A DNA stretch of 64,000 bases, taken from positions 24,205 to 88,204 of the forward strand of contig NZ_AWUK01000041.1 of the NCBI RefSeq assembly GCF_000499205.1. The letters are read 5' to 3'. Numbering within the stretch: position 1 is the stretch's first letter; the number at the start of each line of letters is the position of its first letter. Shown in pieces: positions 8,849 through 17,929 of this stretch. Position numbers and translations under genes: made by a program. The stretch comes from Paenibacillus sp. MAEPY2 (GTDB lineage: Bacteria > Bacillota > Bacilli > Paenibacillales > Paenibacillaceae). The notes under the pieces were generated by a model. That model was not told the origin of the DNA, made no database searches, and saw nothing but the letters and a program-made list of their open reading frames with translations.

Positions 8849-9274
8849 TTGGGATATACAATTAGTCAGGTTGCAGACAGGACAGGATTAACCGCACATA
8901 CATTACGCTTTTATGACAAGCAGGGCTTATTGCCCTTTGTTGATCGTAATCAAGCAGGTAACCGGGATTTCAAAGAGAGTGATTTTGAGTGGCTTGCAGT
9001 GATTACTTGTCTCAAAAAAAGTGGTATGCCCGTGAAGAAAATCAAAGAGTACGTCGATTGGAGCATAGAAGGAGACGCTACATTAATGCAGCGTCTTGAA
9101 GTATTTGAAACACACAAAAACGTTGTTCTGGAGAAAATTGCTGAACTGGAAACGTATTTGGAGAAAATAGATTATAAGATTTGGTATTACAAAACAGCTA
9201 TTGATTTTGGGTCGACAGCGGTTCATTTACAAAATAACTGTGTATGGGCACAGGAAGAGTCATTTCAAGAGTAG
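8849..9274 (+). CDS. MerR family transcriptional regulator
   Basis: 141 aa. The winged helix-turn-helix occupies residues 1-70: YTISQVADRTGLTAHTLRFY is the canonical MerR start, followed by the wing residues around NRDFKESDFEWL. A coiled-coil dimerisation helix follows (about 85-115). The start is assigned to TTG at 8849 because AAAGGTGG ends 8 bases before it; a GTG at 8837, four codons earlier in frame, overlaps that ribosome binding site and is unlikely. There is no cysteine-based metal site in the C-terminal tail, so an organic ligand is more likely than a metal. It is divergent from the SDR gene. Confidence 0.88.
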   Translation: MGYTISQVADRTGLTAHTLRFYDKQGLLPFVDRNQAGNRDFKESDFEWLAVITCLKKSGMPVKKIKEYVDWSIEGDATLMQRLEVFETHKNVVLEKIAELETYLEKIDYKIWYYKTAIDFGSTAVHLQNNCVWAQEESFQE

Positions 9275-9303
9275 CAGTTGTTAAATGTTACCTCGTCAGG
9301 GGG

Positions 9304-10161
9304 CTAGACTACTGATTGAATAAATAGGAGATCGTAAGTTGCTGCGACTCCTCCCTGTATGCTGAACTTATTCTCATACTCCTGATACATATCGGTGAAC
9401 AATCGTCGCAAGCTATAACCAGATACCGTTACTGCTTCTGAAGTGCTAGCTCCCATCCCTTTAACCGAATACAGAAAATCCTTTGCAGAAGCATAATTTT
9501 TCTTATGAATTGAACGCTCACAATTGAAATTCGAAAATCCGGATTCCTGAAGCATGGTTTCCCATTGGACAGGCGATGCAAACGACAGTCCATGTCGCTG
9601 TGGTTCCATTCCGTTGACTCGATAAACTTCATTAAATGCCTCATGCATCTCTCGAAATGTATCCGGCCCGAAGGTCGTAAATATCAGCAAGCCTCCGGGG
9701 CGCAGCATACGCCGCAGTTGACTCAGTGTTTCCTGCGGAGAACTTAGCCATTGAAAACATGCATTGGAGACGATGATATCCACGGAGGACTCTGGAGCCG
9801 TTGCCGCCCATGTCTCAATATCCGCTTGAAGAAAACGCAAACGATCTGCTGATCGATTTCTTGAACCTGGATGCTGTGCTGACCGGAACCGTTTCGAAGC
9901 CAATTCGATCATCTCGGGTGCAATGTCAATTGCAGTAATCTTCGCACTGGGCCATGCATTCACTACGATTTGAGTCAGAGCCCCCGTGCCACAACCGATT
10001 TCGAGAATGCTCGGCTCACTTGGGAGCCCTTTATTTTTCCATTCTGCGAGAGATCTTGCTAACTGATCAGCCATCGAACGCTGCACTTGCGCATGTGTAT
10101 CGTAAGAAATCGCACTACGATTAAATTGGCGTTGAACAGCACTATTTCTACTATTGGTCAC
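9304..10161 (-). CDS. bioC: Malonyl-[acyl-carrier protein] O-methyltransferase BioC
   Basis: 285 aa SAM-dependent methyltransferase that caps malonyl-ACP as a methyl ester so that it can be extended to pimeloyl-ACP methyl ester. It begins with the BioC-type FNRSAISYDTHAQVQ (about residue 12), then motif I LEIGCGTGALT and the SNACFQWL segment. The start is placed at GTG 10161, with GGAGG 10 bases upstream; an in-frame ATG at 10182 lies before that ribosome binding site. The beginning overlaps the end of bioH by 11 bases. It is the last gene of the bio operon; no clear terminator is visible in the 29-base gap to the convergent merR gene. Confidence 0.9.
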   Translation of the reverse strand: MTNSRNSAVQRQFNRSAISYDTHAQVQRSMADQLARSLAEWKNKGLPSEPSILEIGCGTGALTQIVVNAWPSAKITAIDIAPEMIELASKRFRSAQHPGSRNRSADRLRFLQADIETWAATAPESSVDIIVSNACFQWLSSPQETLSQLRRMLRPGGLLIFTTFGPDTFREMHEAFNEVYRVNGMEPQRHGLSFASPVQWETMLQESGFSNFNCERSIHKKNYASAKDFLYSVKGMGASTSEAVTVSGYSLRRLFTDMYQEYENKFSIQGGVAATYDLLFIQSVV

Positions 10162-10939
10162 GCCACCATCTCCTCCATTCATCCGCTATGTGTGCTTCCC
10201 TTCCCAAAAAGGGGGCATGCCCGCAGCCTGTTAATGTCATTAACTTGGCTTGAGGTAAATGAGCTGTAAGCTCCAAGCCAGCACCGTAAGGACATATCCT
10301 ATCCTCAGTCCCGTGAAAAAGAAGAACCGGACAATCTATACTCGGCAGTTGAGAAAAGCTATTCTCGGTTCGTAACAATTGAAGACCTGCCAGTAGTGCT
10401 TGGATTGTCCAGCTACCCGTTTGAGGTAGACTTTCAGCAAGGCCTGTCTCCCATTCTTGCTCCGTAAACATCATCTTTCGAAAATTCGTTTCAACTGCAT
10501 GTCGATCCCTTGAGATCCCTTTGATCATCTGCCTAACGTACGCATCTGCCATGCCACGGTCAAGCTCTTCTTTGGATCGGGTAAAACGCGCAGTTGCACC
10601 GAATAACACAAGACCATCAGCGTAGCCTTTAGCCGCTAATCTAAGCGCCAGTAAACCTCCAAGCGACCAGCCTGATACCAAAAGCGGACCATGAAGCGCC
10701 TTTCCCCTGGAACCTAACCCTCCACCAAATAAAATATTCCTCACTGCCGTCTCAGCTAGACATAGCATGTTCTCCGGAGAATCGGCAGTGCTGTAATCAA
10801 CAGAAATATGCCGGAAATCAGGCAATAACAGGCGAAGAAGGTCAAACACCGCATCTGGCATGCTCCATCCCGTTAGCCACACTATGGTTCCGCTTGTCTG
10901 TTGCTTTATTAGCAGCGGGATATTACCTGAGGCATTCAT
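10151..10939 (-). CDS. bioH: BioH-like pimeloyl-ACP methyl ester esterase (alpha/beta hydrolase)
   Basis: 262 aa alpha/beta hydrolase with the nucleophile elbow GWSLGG (about residue 93), an acid in GTEDRICPYGA (about 215) and the catalytic His in GCGHAPF (about 243). In the BioC-BioH route the esterase removes the methyl group that BioC added, releasing pimeloyl-ACP for BioF. The start overlaps the bioF stop by four bases (ATGA). Sequence resemblance to E. coli BioH is modest, so the assignment rests on the fold, the triad and the position between bioF and bioC. Confidence 0.75.
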   Translation of the reverse strand: MNASGNIPLLIKQQTSGTIVWLTGWSMPDAVFDLLRLLLPDFRHISVDYSTADSPENMLCLAETAVRNILFGGGLGSRGKALHGPLLVSGWSLGGLLALRLAAKGYADGLVLFGATARFTRSKEELDRGMADAYVRQMIKGISRDRHAVETNFRKMMFTEQEWETGLAESLPQTGSWTIQALLAGLQLLRTENSFSQLPSIDCPVLLFHGTEDRICPYGAGLELTAHLPQAKLMTLTGCGHAPFLGREAHIADEWRRWWRDQ

Positions 10940-12114
10940 GAGTTCACCACCCCTAATTGAAGCCCGATCTTGCCGATTAGCGTAACTGCATCGCTCAGTT
11001 CCTTAGGGGTATGATCAGCTGATAAAGAGAAGCGAATTCGTGCTGTGCCGTCAGGAACAGTAGGCGGCCTGATGGCAACTCCGGCAATACCGCCTTCTTC
11101 AAGGGCTGCACTGAAACGAAGAGCTCTTTCGTTATCACCGACGACTATTGGAACAATAGGAGAATCCCCGGGCCCGACGTTAAATCCGGCGCCACCAAGT
11201 GAAGAACGAAATAACTTACTGACTGAGTAGAGACGTTCACGACGCCAATGGTCCGTTTGTACCAAGGTTAACGCTGTTGAAATCCCAGCGACGAGAGAAG
11301 GCGGCAATGCCGTTGAATAGATAAGCGGCCTTGCTTTGTTGATGAGAAAGCGGATTAATGTTCGGCTGCCGCAGACATAAGCTCCATATAAACCAAACGA
11401 TTTGCTAAATGTCCCCATATGCACATCCACATCAGTTTGGAGACCAAGCATAGAGCATAGTCCTTCACCCCGTTCCCCGTAGATCCCCCCGCTGTGGGCC
11501 TCATCCACCATCAGCATCGCCCCGTACTCCTGTTTGAGCGCAACGAGTTCACGCAAGGGTGCTTGATCCCCATCCATGGAAAAGACGGCATCCGTAACAA
11601 TCAGCTTACGTCGTTTATCCCGGTGTTTGTTCAATAACACCTTCAGATGCTCCATATCATTATGCCGATACCGGGCATGCTCTGCGCGGCTCAGTACAAT
11701 CCCATCCACGATACTCGCATGGTTTAATTGATCACTGAAAACCACATCCCCTCGACCCACGAGTGCACGAATGACTCCGGAATTAGCCATATAGCCATTT
11801 GCAAAAACAAGTGCTGCCTCACTATGCTGCCAAGCGGCCAGCGCTTCTTCCAGACGGCTATACAGCGGACGGTTCCCAGTGACAAGGCGAGATGCCCCCG
11901 AACCCCCTCCTTCGGTAAGAAGCGTCTCGCGAATCGTATTGATGATAGCGGGATGTTGTGCGAGTCCCAGATAATCATTGGAGGCCAGATTAAGGAGCAC
12001 TCGATCTCCTCTCAACGTATAACCCGGACCATCCGGAACAGCGGCACTGTCACGTAAGTAACGTTCATTGGAGGCATTCGCCAATAACGCAAGTTCTTTT
12101 TCCATCCAGTTCAT
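10936..12114 (-). CDS. bioF: 8-amino-7-oxononanoate synthase
   Basis: 392 aa PLP enzyme of the alpha-oxoamine synthase family; it condenses pimeloyl-ACP with L-alanine. It shows LASNDYLGLAQHP near the N terminus, the VDEAHSGG segment, and TFSKSFG containing the PLP lysine (about residue 235). The start chosen is ATG 12114, preceded by AAGGCGG at 8 bases; the frame is open to an earlier ATG at 12138, which overlaps the bioB coding end and lacks a good ribosome binding site. Confidence 0.95.
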   Translation of the reverse strand: MNWMEKELALLANASNERYLRDSAAVPDGPGYTLRGDRVLLNLASNDYLGLAQHPAIINTIRETLLTEGGGSGASRLVTGNRPLYSRLEEALAAWQHSEAALVFANGYMANSGVIRALVGRGDVVFSDQLNHASIVDGIVLSRAEHARYRHNDMEHLKVLLNKHRDKRRKLIVTDAVFSMDGDQAPLRELVALKQEYGAMLMVDEAHSGGIYGERGEGLCSMLGLQTDVDVHMGTFSKSFGLYGAYVCGSRTLIRFLINKARPLIYSTALPPSLVAGISTALTLVQTDHWRRERLYSVSKLFRSSLGGAGFNVGPGDSPIVPIVVGDNERALRFSAALEEGGIAGVAIRPPTVPDGTARIRFSLSADHTPKELSDAVTLIGKIGLQLGVVNS

Positions 12115-12127
12115 AGTCTGTACCGCC

Positions 12128-13132
12128 TTAAAGAGCATTTAGCTCAATCTCAAAGCCCAAATCTTCAATCATTTGATGATCGTTTGAGATTTCTTGACCT
12201 GCCGTCGTTAGATAATCACCTACAAAGAGTGAATTTGCTGCATACAGTGACAAAGGCTGAAGTGTACGAAGATTGATCTCACGCCCGCCGGCAACACGAA
12301 TCTCTTTGGATGGGCAGATGAACCGGAACAATGCCAGTACCTTGAGTGCCTTCATCGCCGGAGTGCGACCCGCGCCTTCCAGAGGAGTTCCCGGTATCGC
12401 ATTGAGAAAATTAATCGGAATTGAATCTGCATCAAGCTCACGAAGTGCCATAGCCATCTCGACAATCTCCTGATTACTCTCCCCCATACCGATAATGACA
12501 CCGGAGCAGGGGGACATGCCGTATGCTTTTACCTTTTCCACGGTTTCAATACGCTGGTCATAGGTATGCGTGGTGGTTATCGACGGGTAATTGGCTTTGC
12601 TTGTGTTCAGGTTGTGATTGTATCGGTGCACACCTGCTTCAGCCAAACGTTCTGCTTGGCCGTCTTTCAAGATTCCGAGACAGGCACAGATTTTAAGCGG
12701 CATCGTTTCACGGATTTCCTTAACCGCCTCTACAACTTGATCCAGATCCTTATTGGTCGGACCTTTCCCTGAGGCTACAATGCAATAGGTTCCTGCTTTA
12801 CGCGACATAGCTTCGCGTGCTCCTGCAAGAAGGGTTTCTTTGTCGAGCAAGCTGTATTTTTGAATGGGTGCCGTGGATACAACCGATTGTGAGCAATAAC
12901 CGCAGTCTTCGGGACAAAAGCCGCTTTTGGCGTTGATGATCATGTTCAGCTTCACTTTTTTGCCGTAAAAATATTGCCTCACTTGGAAAGCCGCTTGCAT
13001 CAGCGGCAGTACCTCATCGTCGTTTGCTTCTAGCACGGCAAGCCCCTCTTCAATGGTTAAGCATTCGCCATTCAATGATTTCTTTGCAAGCGACAACCAC
13101 TCTTGATTACCTGTCATTGTGTTCACCTTCAT
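12128..13132 (-). CDS. bioB: Biotin synthase
   Basis: 334 aa radical SAM enzyme that inserts sulfur into dethiobiotin. The [4Fe-4S] motif CPEDCGYC (about residues 72-79) is the CxxxCxxC signature, and the conserved YNHNLNT and the C-terminal auxiliary-cluster domain are present. It starts directly after bioD. ATG 13132 has GGGAGG only 4 bases away; an ATG five codons on (13117) has AAGGTG at 6 bases, so either may be used. Confidence 0.96.
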   Translation of the reverse strand: MKVNTMTGNQEWLSLAKKSLNGECLTIEEGLAVLEANDDEVLPLMQAAFQVRQYFYGKKVKLNMIINAKSGFCPEDCGYCSQSVVSTAPIQKYSLLDKETLLAGAREAMSRKAGTYCIVASGKGPTNKDLDQVVEAVKEIRETMPLKICACLGILKDGQAERLAEAGVHRYNHNLNTSKANYPSITTTHTYDQRIETVEKVKAYGMSPCSGVIIGMGESNQEIVEMAMALRELDADSIPINFLNAIPGTPLEGAGRTPAMKALKVLALFRFICPSKEIRVAGGREINLRTLQPLSLYAANSLFVGDYLTTAGQEISNDHQMIEDLGFEIELNAL

Positions 13133-13867
13133 TCATCCTCCCATGGATTGAACTGTTATAGCCTGTCTGATTGGTGTTAACTGGATCTTCTCTCGAATCA
13201 CTTGGATCAACAGTTCCGTATTGATTTCGCCCGTTAAGCGCGGAAAGCGTCCGATAAAGGATATGCCGCAATAACGTTCAATCAGTTCGGCGTTCGTTGC
13301 AGCGCTCGAGTCGTTATACATTTCGTTTGAATCACCGTCGTTCAGAATGAAGCCTATAATTGGAACCCCATGTTGCTGAAGGTATGACACCGTAAGAAGT
13401 GTATGATTAATTGTACCTAGACCTGAGCGGGCAACGATCAGAGCTGGTATCCGAAGCTCCGAGATCAGATCTACTACAAGAGAGTCTTCAGTCAGTGGAA
13501 CAGCGACGCCCCCTGCCCCTTCGATGAGTACCGATTCAAATCGATGGATTAGCGGCTGACCAGCGGTGATTATCTCCTGTAACGTAATATCCACCCCATC
13601 CTGCTTGGCAGCGAGCATCGGGGTAAGAGGAGCTTGGAAAGTAAATGACGCCACATCCTCGGCACGTTCATGAATTCCGCTGTATTGCAATAGACGTTCT
13701 GCATCAGTTTCTCCGCTGCCCAGAAGTGCACCGGACTGCACGGGCTTCCAGATGCCTACATTCAGATCTTCAGCACGAAGCGCAGCAGCAAGAGCTCCTG
13801 TAACGATTGTTTTCCCAACATCGGTGTCCGTGCCTGTTACGAATAATCCGCGAATTACATTCATCAT
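13133..13867 (-). CDS. bioD: Dethiobiotin synthetase
   Basis: 244 aa ATP-dependent carboxylase that closes the ureido ring of dethiobiotin from 7,8-diaminopelargonate. The P-loop GTDTDVGKT lies at about residues 12-20; the WKPVQSG and EGAGGVAVPL segments are also family signatures. ATG 13867 overlaps the bioA stop by four bases and is preceded by AAGGTGG, so the two are translationally coupled. Confidence 0.95.
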   Translation of the reverse strand: MMNVIRGLFVTGTDTDVGKTIVTGALAAALRAEDLNVGIWKPVQSGALLGSGETDAERLLQYSGIHERAEDVASFTFQAPLTPMLAAKQDGVDITLQEIITAGQPLIHRFESVLIEGAGGVAVPLTEDSLVVDLISELRIPALIVARSGLGTINHTLLTVSYLQQHGVPIIGFILNDGDSNEMYNDSSAATNAELIERYCGISFIGRFPRLTGEINTELLIQVIREKIQLTPIRQAITVQSMGG

Positions 13868-15219
13868 TCCAAGCCACCTTCGGTGACATCAAGAATGGAT
13901 TTCATCAGAATATCGGTCATTGCATCAAGCTCAGCCTCTGTGCTGGCAAGAGGAGGAATGAACACCACAACATTGCCAAGCGGTCTCGTAAGCATGCCAA
14001 GCTCTCTGGCCCGCCCGGTTACACGAACACCGATGCGTTCGGCCCAATTGTAAGGTTCACGAGTCTCCTTATCCCGTACCAGCTCAATTCCTACCATCAA
14101 CCCCTTCTGCCTGATATCACCGACATGCGGGCAATCTTTAAGCGCTGCGAGCTTGCCTTCTACAAAAGTCGCCTTGGCTCTTACACCTTCTACCAAGTTG
14201 CGCTCTTCAAATAGTTTCAAGTTAGCCAAAGCTACTGCACAACCGAGCGGGTTACCTGTGAAAGAATGACCGTGGAAAAATGTTTTCTGATCTTCATAAT
14301 CGGCATAAAAAGCGTTGTACACTTCATCTGTTGCCAATGTCGCTGCCACTGGCAAATAGCCTCCTGTAAGGCCTTTGCCTATCACCATCAAATCAGGTGA
14401 TACCTTTTCGAGATCACAAGCAAACATAGCGCCTGTCCGACCAAAGCCTGTTGCCACCTCATCGGCTATGAACAGTACGTCATAAGAACGACAAAGTGCT
14501 GCCATCTCGCGTAAACAGCCTTCAGGCATAATCAGAATGCCGCTAGCTCCTTGCACAATCGGCTCTACGATGATCGCCGCGATTTCGTCTGCGCTGGTAT
14601 CAAGTACATTACGCAATGCGGCTAACGTAGCTTGCATGGCTTCCAGTTCACCGTTCTCATGTCGATAAACGTAAGGATATGGAATGACATGAGTAGGAAA
14701 CAGCATCGGACGGAACACATCATGGTACAACGGAATTGCACCGACACTTACCGCACCAATCGTATCTCCGTGATAGGCTTGATTCATCGTAATAAACTTC
14801 GTTTTACCGGTTTCTCCTCGGTTCTTCCAGTATTGAAACGCCATCTTCACTGCGATCTCGACACCAGTTGCTCCCGAATCGGAATAAAATACTTTATTTA
14901 ATCCCTCTGGGGAAATCTCCACTAGTTTCTCAGCAAGTTCAATAGCTGGCACGTTAGCCATTCCGAGTAACGTAGAATGTGCAACACGTTCCAACTGATC
15001 CGTTATGGCTTGGTTCAGCTCGGGTATGTTATGTCCGTGAACATTAAGCCAAACCGAGGAGAAGCCATCATAATAAGCACGTCCCTGGACGTCATACAGC
15101 ATGACGCCTTCGCCTCGTTCAATGATGAGAGGATCGGAGTTATTGTAGTCTTTCATCTGCGTAAAAGGGTTCCATAGATGAGCCTTATTTATAGCTGCCA
15201 GTCTTTCATAATGTGTCAT
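13864..15219 (-). CDS. bioA: Adenosylmethionine-8-amino-7-oxononanoate aminotransferase
   Basis: 451 aa class III PLP aminotransferase; it converts KAPA to DAPA, normally with SAM as amino donor. Visible motifs are HLWNPFTQM at the N terminus, DEVATGFGRTG (about 255) and the PLP lysine in IGKGLTGGYLP (about 285). It is the first gene of the bio operon, with AAGGTGAT upstream of the ATG and a BirA operator 28 bases before the start codon. Within the family some Bacillus enzymes use lysine as amino donor; the sequence alone does not settle which donor is used here. Confidence 0.95.
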   Translation of the reverse strand: MTHYERLAAINKAHLWNPFTQMKDYNNSDPLIIERGEGVMLYDVQGRAYYDGFSSVWLNVHGHNIPELNQAITDQLERVAHSTLLGMANVPAIELAEKLVEISPEGLNKVFYSDSGATGVEIAVKMAFQYWKNRGETGKTKFITMNQAYHGDTIGAVSVGAIPLYHDVFRPMLFPTHVIPYPYVYRHENGELEAMQATLAALRNVLDTSADEIAAIIVEPIVQGASGILIMPEGCLREMAALCRSYDVLFIADEVATGFGRTGAMFACDLEKVSPDLMVIGKGLTGGYLPVAATLATDEVYNAFYADYEDQKTFFHGHSFTGNPLGCAVALANLKLFEERNLVEGVRAKATFVEGKLAALKDCPHVGDIRQKGLMVGIELVRDKETREPYNWAERIGVRVTGRARELGMLTRPLGNVVVFIPPLASTEAELDAMTDILMKSILDVTEGGLE

Positions 15220-15246
15220 AAGATATCACCTTCCGTTAGATCATTT

Positions 15247-15285
15247 CAATTGTTAACCAAAATATTTTATTAAGGTTAACAATTG
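15247..15285 (-). promoter_or_regulatory. BirA operator of the biotin operon
   Basis: Perfect inverted repeat with arms CAATTGTTAACC (15247-15258) and GGTTAACAATTG (15274-15285), separated by a 15-base AT-rich spacer. This matches the known Firmicute BirA operator (TTGTTAACC, 14-16 bases, GGTTAACAA) and lies directly upstream of bioA. Biotinyl-AMP-loaded BirA would repress the operon; birA itself is not in the window. Confidence 0.93.
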
Positions 15286-15420
15286 AATGTTGACATCTTA
15301 TCAGACAAAAACTTTCCTGTAAAGAGAATCATTTCTGAGTTATAACCCTGATCCTCCATTCTGTCTGACTGGAATGAACCCGGAATTGCGCCTCGTAAAG
15401 GGCTTTGCCTAACACAAAAA

Positions 15421-15442
15421 AACACGCCTTATTCGGCGTGTT
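15421..15442 (-). terminator. Minus-strand terminator (second of a tandem pair)
   Basis: Stem AACACGCC / GGCGTGTT with a 6-base loop; on the minus strand it is followed by seven T residues. It lies beyond the first terminator at 15502-15521 and would insulate the bio promoter. Confidence 0.8.
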
Positions 15443-15501
15443 TTAGTGTTTCATAGAGATTAGGATACTGAGCACTCCACATGTCTAAAGTGCAAACAAA
15501 A

Positions 15502-15521
15502 AAACGGCATCTCTGCCGTTT
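15502..15521 (-). terminator. Terminator of the yerC-chelatase unit
   Basis: Stem AAACGGCA / TGCCGTTT with a TCTC loop; the minus-strand continuation is T-rich (TTTTTTTG). It lies 64 bases after the chelatase stop. Confidence 0.85.
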
Positions 15522-15585
15522 TGGTTTAAATCTGAGGTTAAAAGCTACCGGAAATGAGCGCTTCCAGCGACCCTTTTCCCCTATA

Positions 15586-16365
15586 CTAAATCTCAACCTC
15601 ATTGTATTTTTCCAGTAAATGTTGAATCTGGCGCTCTAGCCAATGTCCTAATAGCGGATGTGGAAGCAGCGTCTCGCCACTATACACATAATCCAGTTCC
15701 TTTAGTCGGCCCGGAATCACCTTCATGGTGAAATAACCGGCACTCAAAAACAGCGGCGCCACAATCACCCGGCTCCCCCGCTCTTCACTCCAGTATTTCG
15801 CCTTGTCGTAAACACTATCCGGATTAAGCAGCGCATAATCCGTATGAGCTACACCACTGACTTCCTGCACCCGCTGTGCGAGCGAAGAAATACCCGCTTC
15901 CCAGCGCTGACGGAATCCATTGTGAATGCTCCCATGTCCGACGAGCAGAATCGTTTCCTGCTCTGGTTGCTGTGAAAGGGCCTTTACCTTGTCCCAGACC
16001 ATGACCGCAATATCCGGATCATTATCCACAGGATAACCGAAGTGGACTTGTGCCTTCACCACGAATGGTTCCAGATCCGTCTCACGCTCCGGAGCATCTT
16101 TGGCACCAATAGCATACTCTATCTCATCCACATGTGTACTGCCGGACGAAACAAACAGAGGTACGACCAATATATCGGTTACGCCTTGTGCTTCCAGTCG
16201 GTCGATACCGTCCTGGATCAGACGTCCTTCCACAAGTTCAAGAAACCCGGCTTCCACGGGCAGTGGTTCAGGCAGTTTCAACCGGGAGACCGCGTCATCG
16301 ACGGATTCTACCCAGGTCTTCTCCTGAGAACCGTGACTAATGATGAGTACACCCGGTTTCTTCAT
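15586..16365 (-). CDS. Sirohydrochlorin chelatase (CbiX/SirB family)
   Basis: 259 aa. Two CbiX-type halves are visible: the first begins VLIISHGSQEKTW (metal-binding His near residue 10) with GSTHVDE (about 80), and the second begins ILLVGHGSIHNGF (about 140). The family inserts Fe2+ or Co2+ into sirohydrochlorin for siroheme or cobalamin. No other siroheme gene is adjacent, so the metal is unknown. It starts 3 bases after yerC and is probably co-transcribed with it. Confidence 0.85.
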   Translation of the reverse strand: MKKPGVLIISHGSQEKTWVESVDDAVSRLKLPEPLPVEAGFLELVEGRLIQDGIDRLEAQGVTDILVVPLFVSSGSTHVDEIEYAIGAKDAPERETDLEPFVVKAQVHFGYPVDNDPDIAVMVWDKVKALSQQPEQETILLVGHGSIHNGFRQRWEAGISSLAQRVQEVSGVAHTDYALLNPDSVYDKAKYWSEERGSRVIVAPLFLSAGYFTMKVIPGRLKELDYVYSGETLLPHPLLGHWLERQIQHLLEKYNEVEI

Positions 16366-16367
16366 CC

Positions 16368-16658
16368 TTAACGTCCCAGGCGTTCCAGTGTCATTTTATA
16401 ACCGTCATTGCCGTAGTTCAGGCAGCGTTTTACACGAGAGATCGTGGCTGTACTTGCACCTGTCTCAGCTTCAATCTGGTTATAGGTATTTCCTTTGCCA
16501 AGCATACGTGCTACTTCCAGCCGCTGGGACATGGATTGAATCTCGTTTACAGTGCAGAGGTCATCAAAAAACACATAACACTCTTCAATATCTTTTAGAG
16601 TCAAAATAGCCTCAAATAATTGTTCAATGCTTTTATCATTTAGCTTTTTCAGCTGCAT
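16368..16658 (-). CDS. yerC: YerC/YecD family TrpR-related DNA-binding protein
   Basis: 96 aa. It has a TrpR-like helix-turn-helix (about residues 40-80: MSQRLEVARMLGKGNTYNQI, then ETGASTATISRV). This family is conserved in Firmicutes; the target is not established from sequence. AGGGGAT precedes the ATG. It is the first gene of a two-gene unit with the chelatase. In B. subtilis yerC lies close to yerB; here a YerB-like gene is 6 kb away. Confidence 0.9.
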   Translation of the reverse strand: MQLKKLNDKSIEQLFEAILTLKDIEECYVFFDDLCTVNEIQSMSQRLEVARMLGKGNTYNQIEAETGASTATISRVKRCLNYGNDGYKMTLERLGR

Positions 16659-17107
16659 TTCATCATCATCCCCTAGCGGTTACTGTGTACCTTCATTGTA
16701 CTCACCCTGAGTTGGTATTTCAAGCGTTAACGATTTCACGCACTACAGAACAAAAATACATGTTACCGCTTACATGGCGTATTAATGTCCTCCCTGCGCG
16801 CACAATTCCCCTCTATCTCACGGTTTTCACCCTTTTCCCACGTATATTTCCGATTAAATTTGTAGGTATTTACCCATTTTAAATGTGACGAATTTGTGTC
16901 CAAAGAATAAAATTCTACTGTGAACCTCTCATCCTCTCCTGCGCCCAAATCCGCAAATATCCCGCTTTACGGGATACTCGCCTACGCCGTCTCTCCGCTA
17001 ACAACATACAGTATATCAAAAGGGAGTTCCATCTCGGTCTGTTATGCACATTGAGCAGCTGAAGGAACGCAATTCCGAAATCCAACATAGAAGGAACGTG
17101 ATAGTTC
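16659..17107. other. Intergenic region between divergent yerC and YqfQ-like gene
   Basis: About 450 bases with no supported gene. Short frames here lack ribosome binding sites. It presumably holds promoters for yerC and for the gene at 17108; I could not fix either. Confidence 0.55.
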
Positions 17108-17749
17108 ATGCCACAGCATTATTATCACCGCCGGCCCGCTCCACGGCAGCGTCCGTCTTCCCATACGCATCGGCAGCCCCATACTTCTGCCTATATGCCG
17201 CCTGGGGCGAACCCGCGGTCATTGAATGAAGGCCAGGTTCAGCCCATGTATCCTGGAGTAGATCCATACTATCCTCCATTCCAAGAAGTTGAAGCATCCG
17301 GACTTGTACCTTATAGTCCAGGTGGTCCGGGGGGACCTGGCGGAAACTTGTTCGGTGGGGGAGCTCCTGTTGCTTCTCCTGTTCCAGTGGAAGCGCCTGC
17401 GTCTTCCTCAGGCTTTTCCCTGGCCAATATTGGCGAACTGAAAGGAATGATCGACCGCTTCGGTGGAATTGATGGGATCATGAGTGGAATCGGCAAAATG
17501 CAAAAGGTTGTTGGCGGTTTCCAGCAGATGGCACCAATGATGAAACTGGTGATGGGGATTCTGCCTTTTGGAAAAGGAAAAAAAAGCAGTGCGGCGGATA
17601 AAGATTATGAAGAGTATTCGCCACCTCGCTCACGCAAACGCCGTAAGAAAACGACTTCTGCTCCGCGCAAACGTAATTCGAATAGCAAATCCGGCCGTAA
17701 TAAATCCAATTCTACGAAACGTCGTCCCAAAAGAAGCAACAAAATCTAA
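17108..17749 (+). CDS. YqfQ-like protein of low complexity
   Basis: 213 aa in three zones: a Pro/His/Tyr-rich N-terminal part with a PGGPGGPGG stretch (about 1-95); a conserved central segment (about 100-155) with GELKGMIDRFGGIDGIMSGI and KMQKVVGGFQQM; and a very basic Lys/Arg/Ser tail (160-213). The central segment resembles the YqfQ family of Firmicutes, whose function is unknown and which is sometimes mislabelled as a kinase; no kinase motif is present. AAGGA lies 12 bases before the ATG. The basic tail suggests binding to nucleic acid or to an anionic envelope polymer, which is only inference. Confidence 0.72.
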   Translation: MPQHYYHRRPAPRQRPSSHTHRQPHTSAYMPPGANPRSLNEGQVQPMYPGVDPYYPPFQEVEASGLVPYSPGGPGGPGGNLFGGGAPVASPVPVEAPASSSGFSLANIGELKGMIDRFGGIDGIMSGIGKMQKVVGGFQQMAPMMKLVMGILPFGKGKKSSAADKDYEEYSPPRSRKRRKKTTSAPRKRNSNSKSGRNKSNSTKRRPKRSNKI

Positions 17750-17929
17750 TTTTTTTCCCAGGCGCCCTCTTTCATTAGGGGGTGCTTAATCCACTTCAAC
17801 CTTATTCTTCCCCTTCAATCCACTCATTCTTTCATAGTAAGAACCTATTCATAATAGATATTTTCAGGAACTTATGTTCTTATTCCTGTGATTTGAGGTA
17901 TACTGGATAGTAATTAAAGGAGGCGGACT

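Larger units (their letters stand above)
15220..15585. other. Intergenic region upstream of the bio operon
   Basis: It contains the BirA operator and, further right, two minus-strand terminators that belong to the gene starting at 16365. No open frame with a ribosome binding site is visible between 15300 and 15400. Confidence 0.7.
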
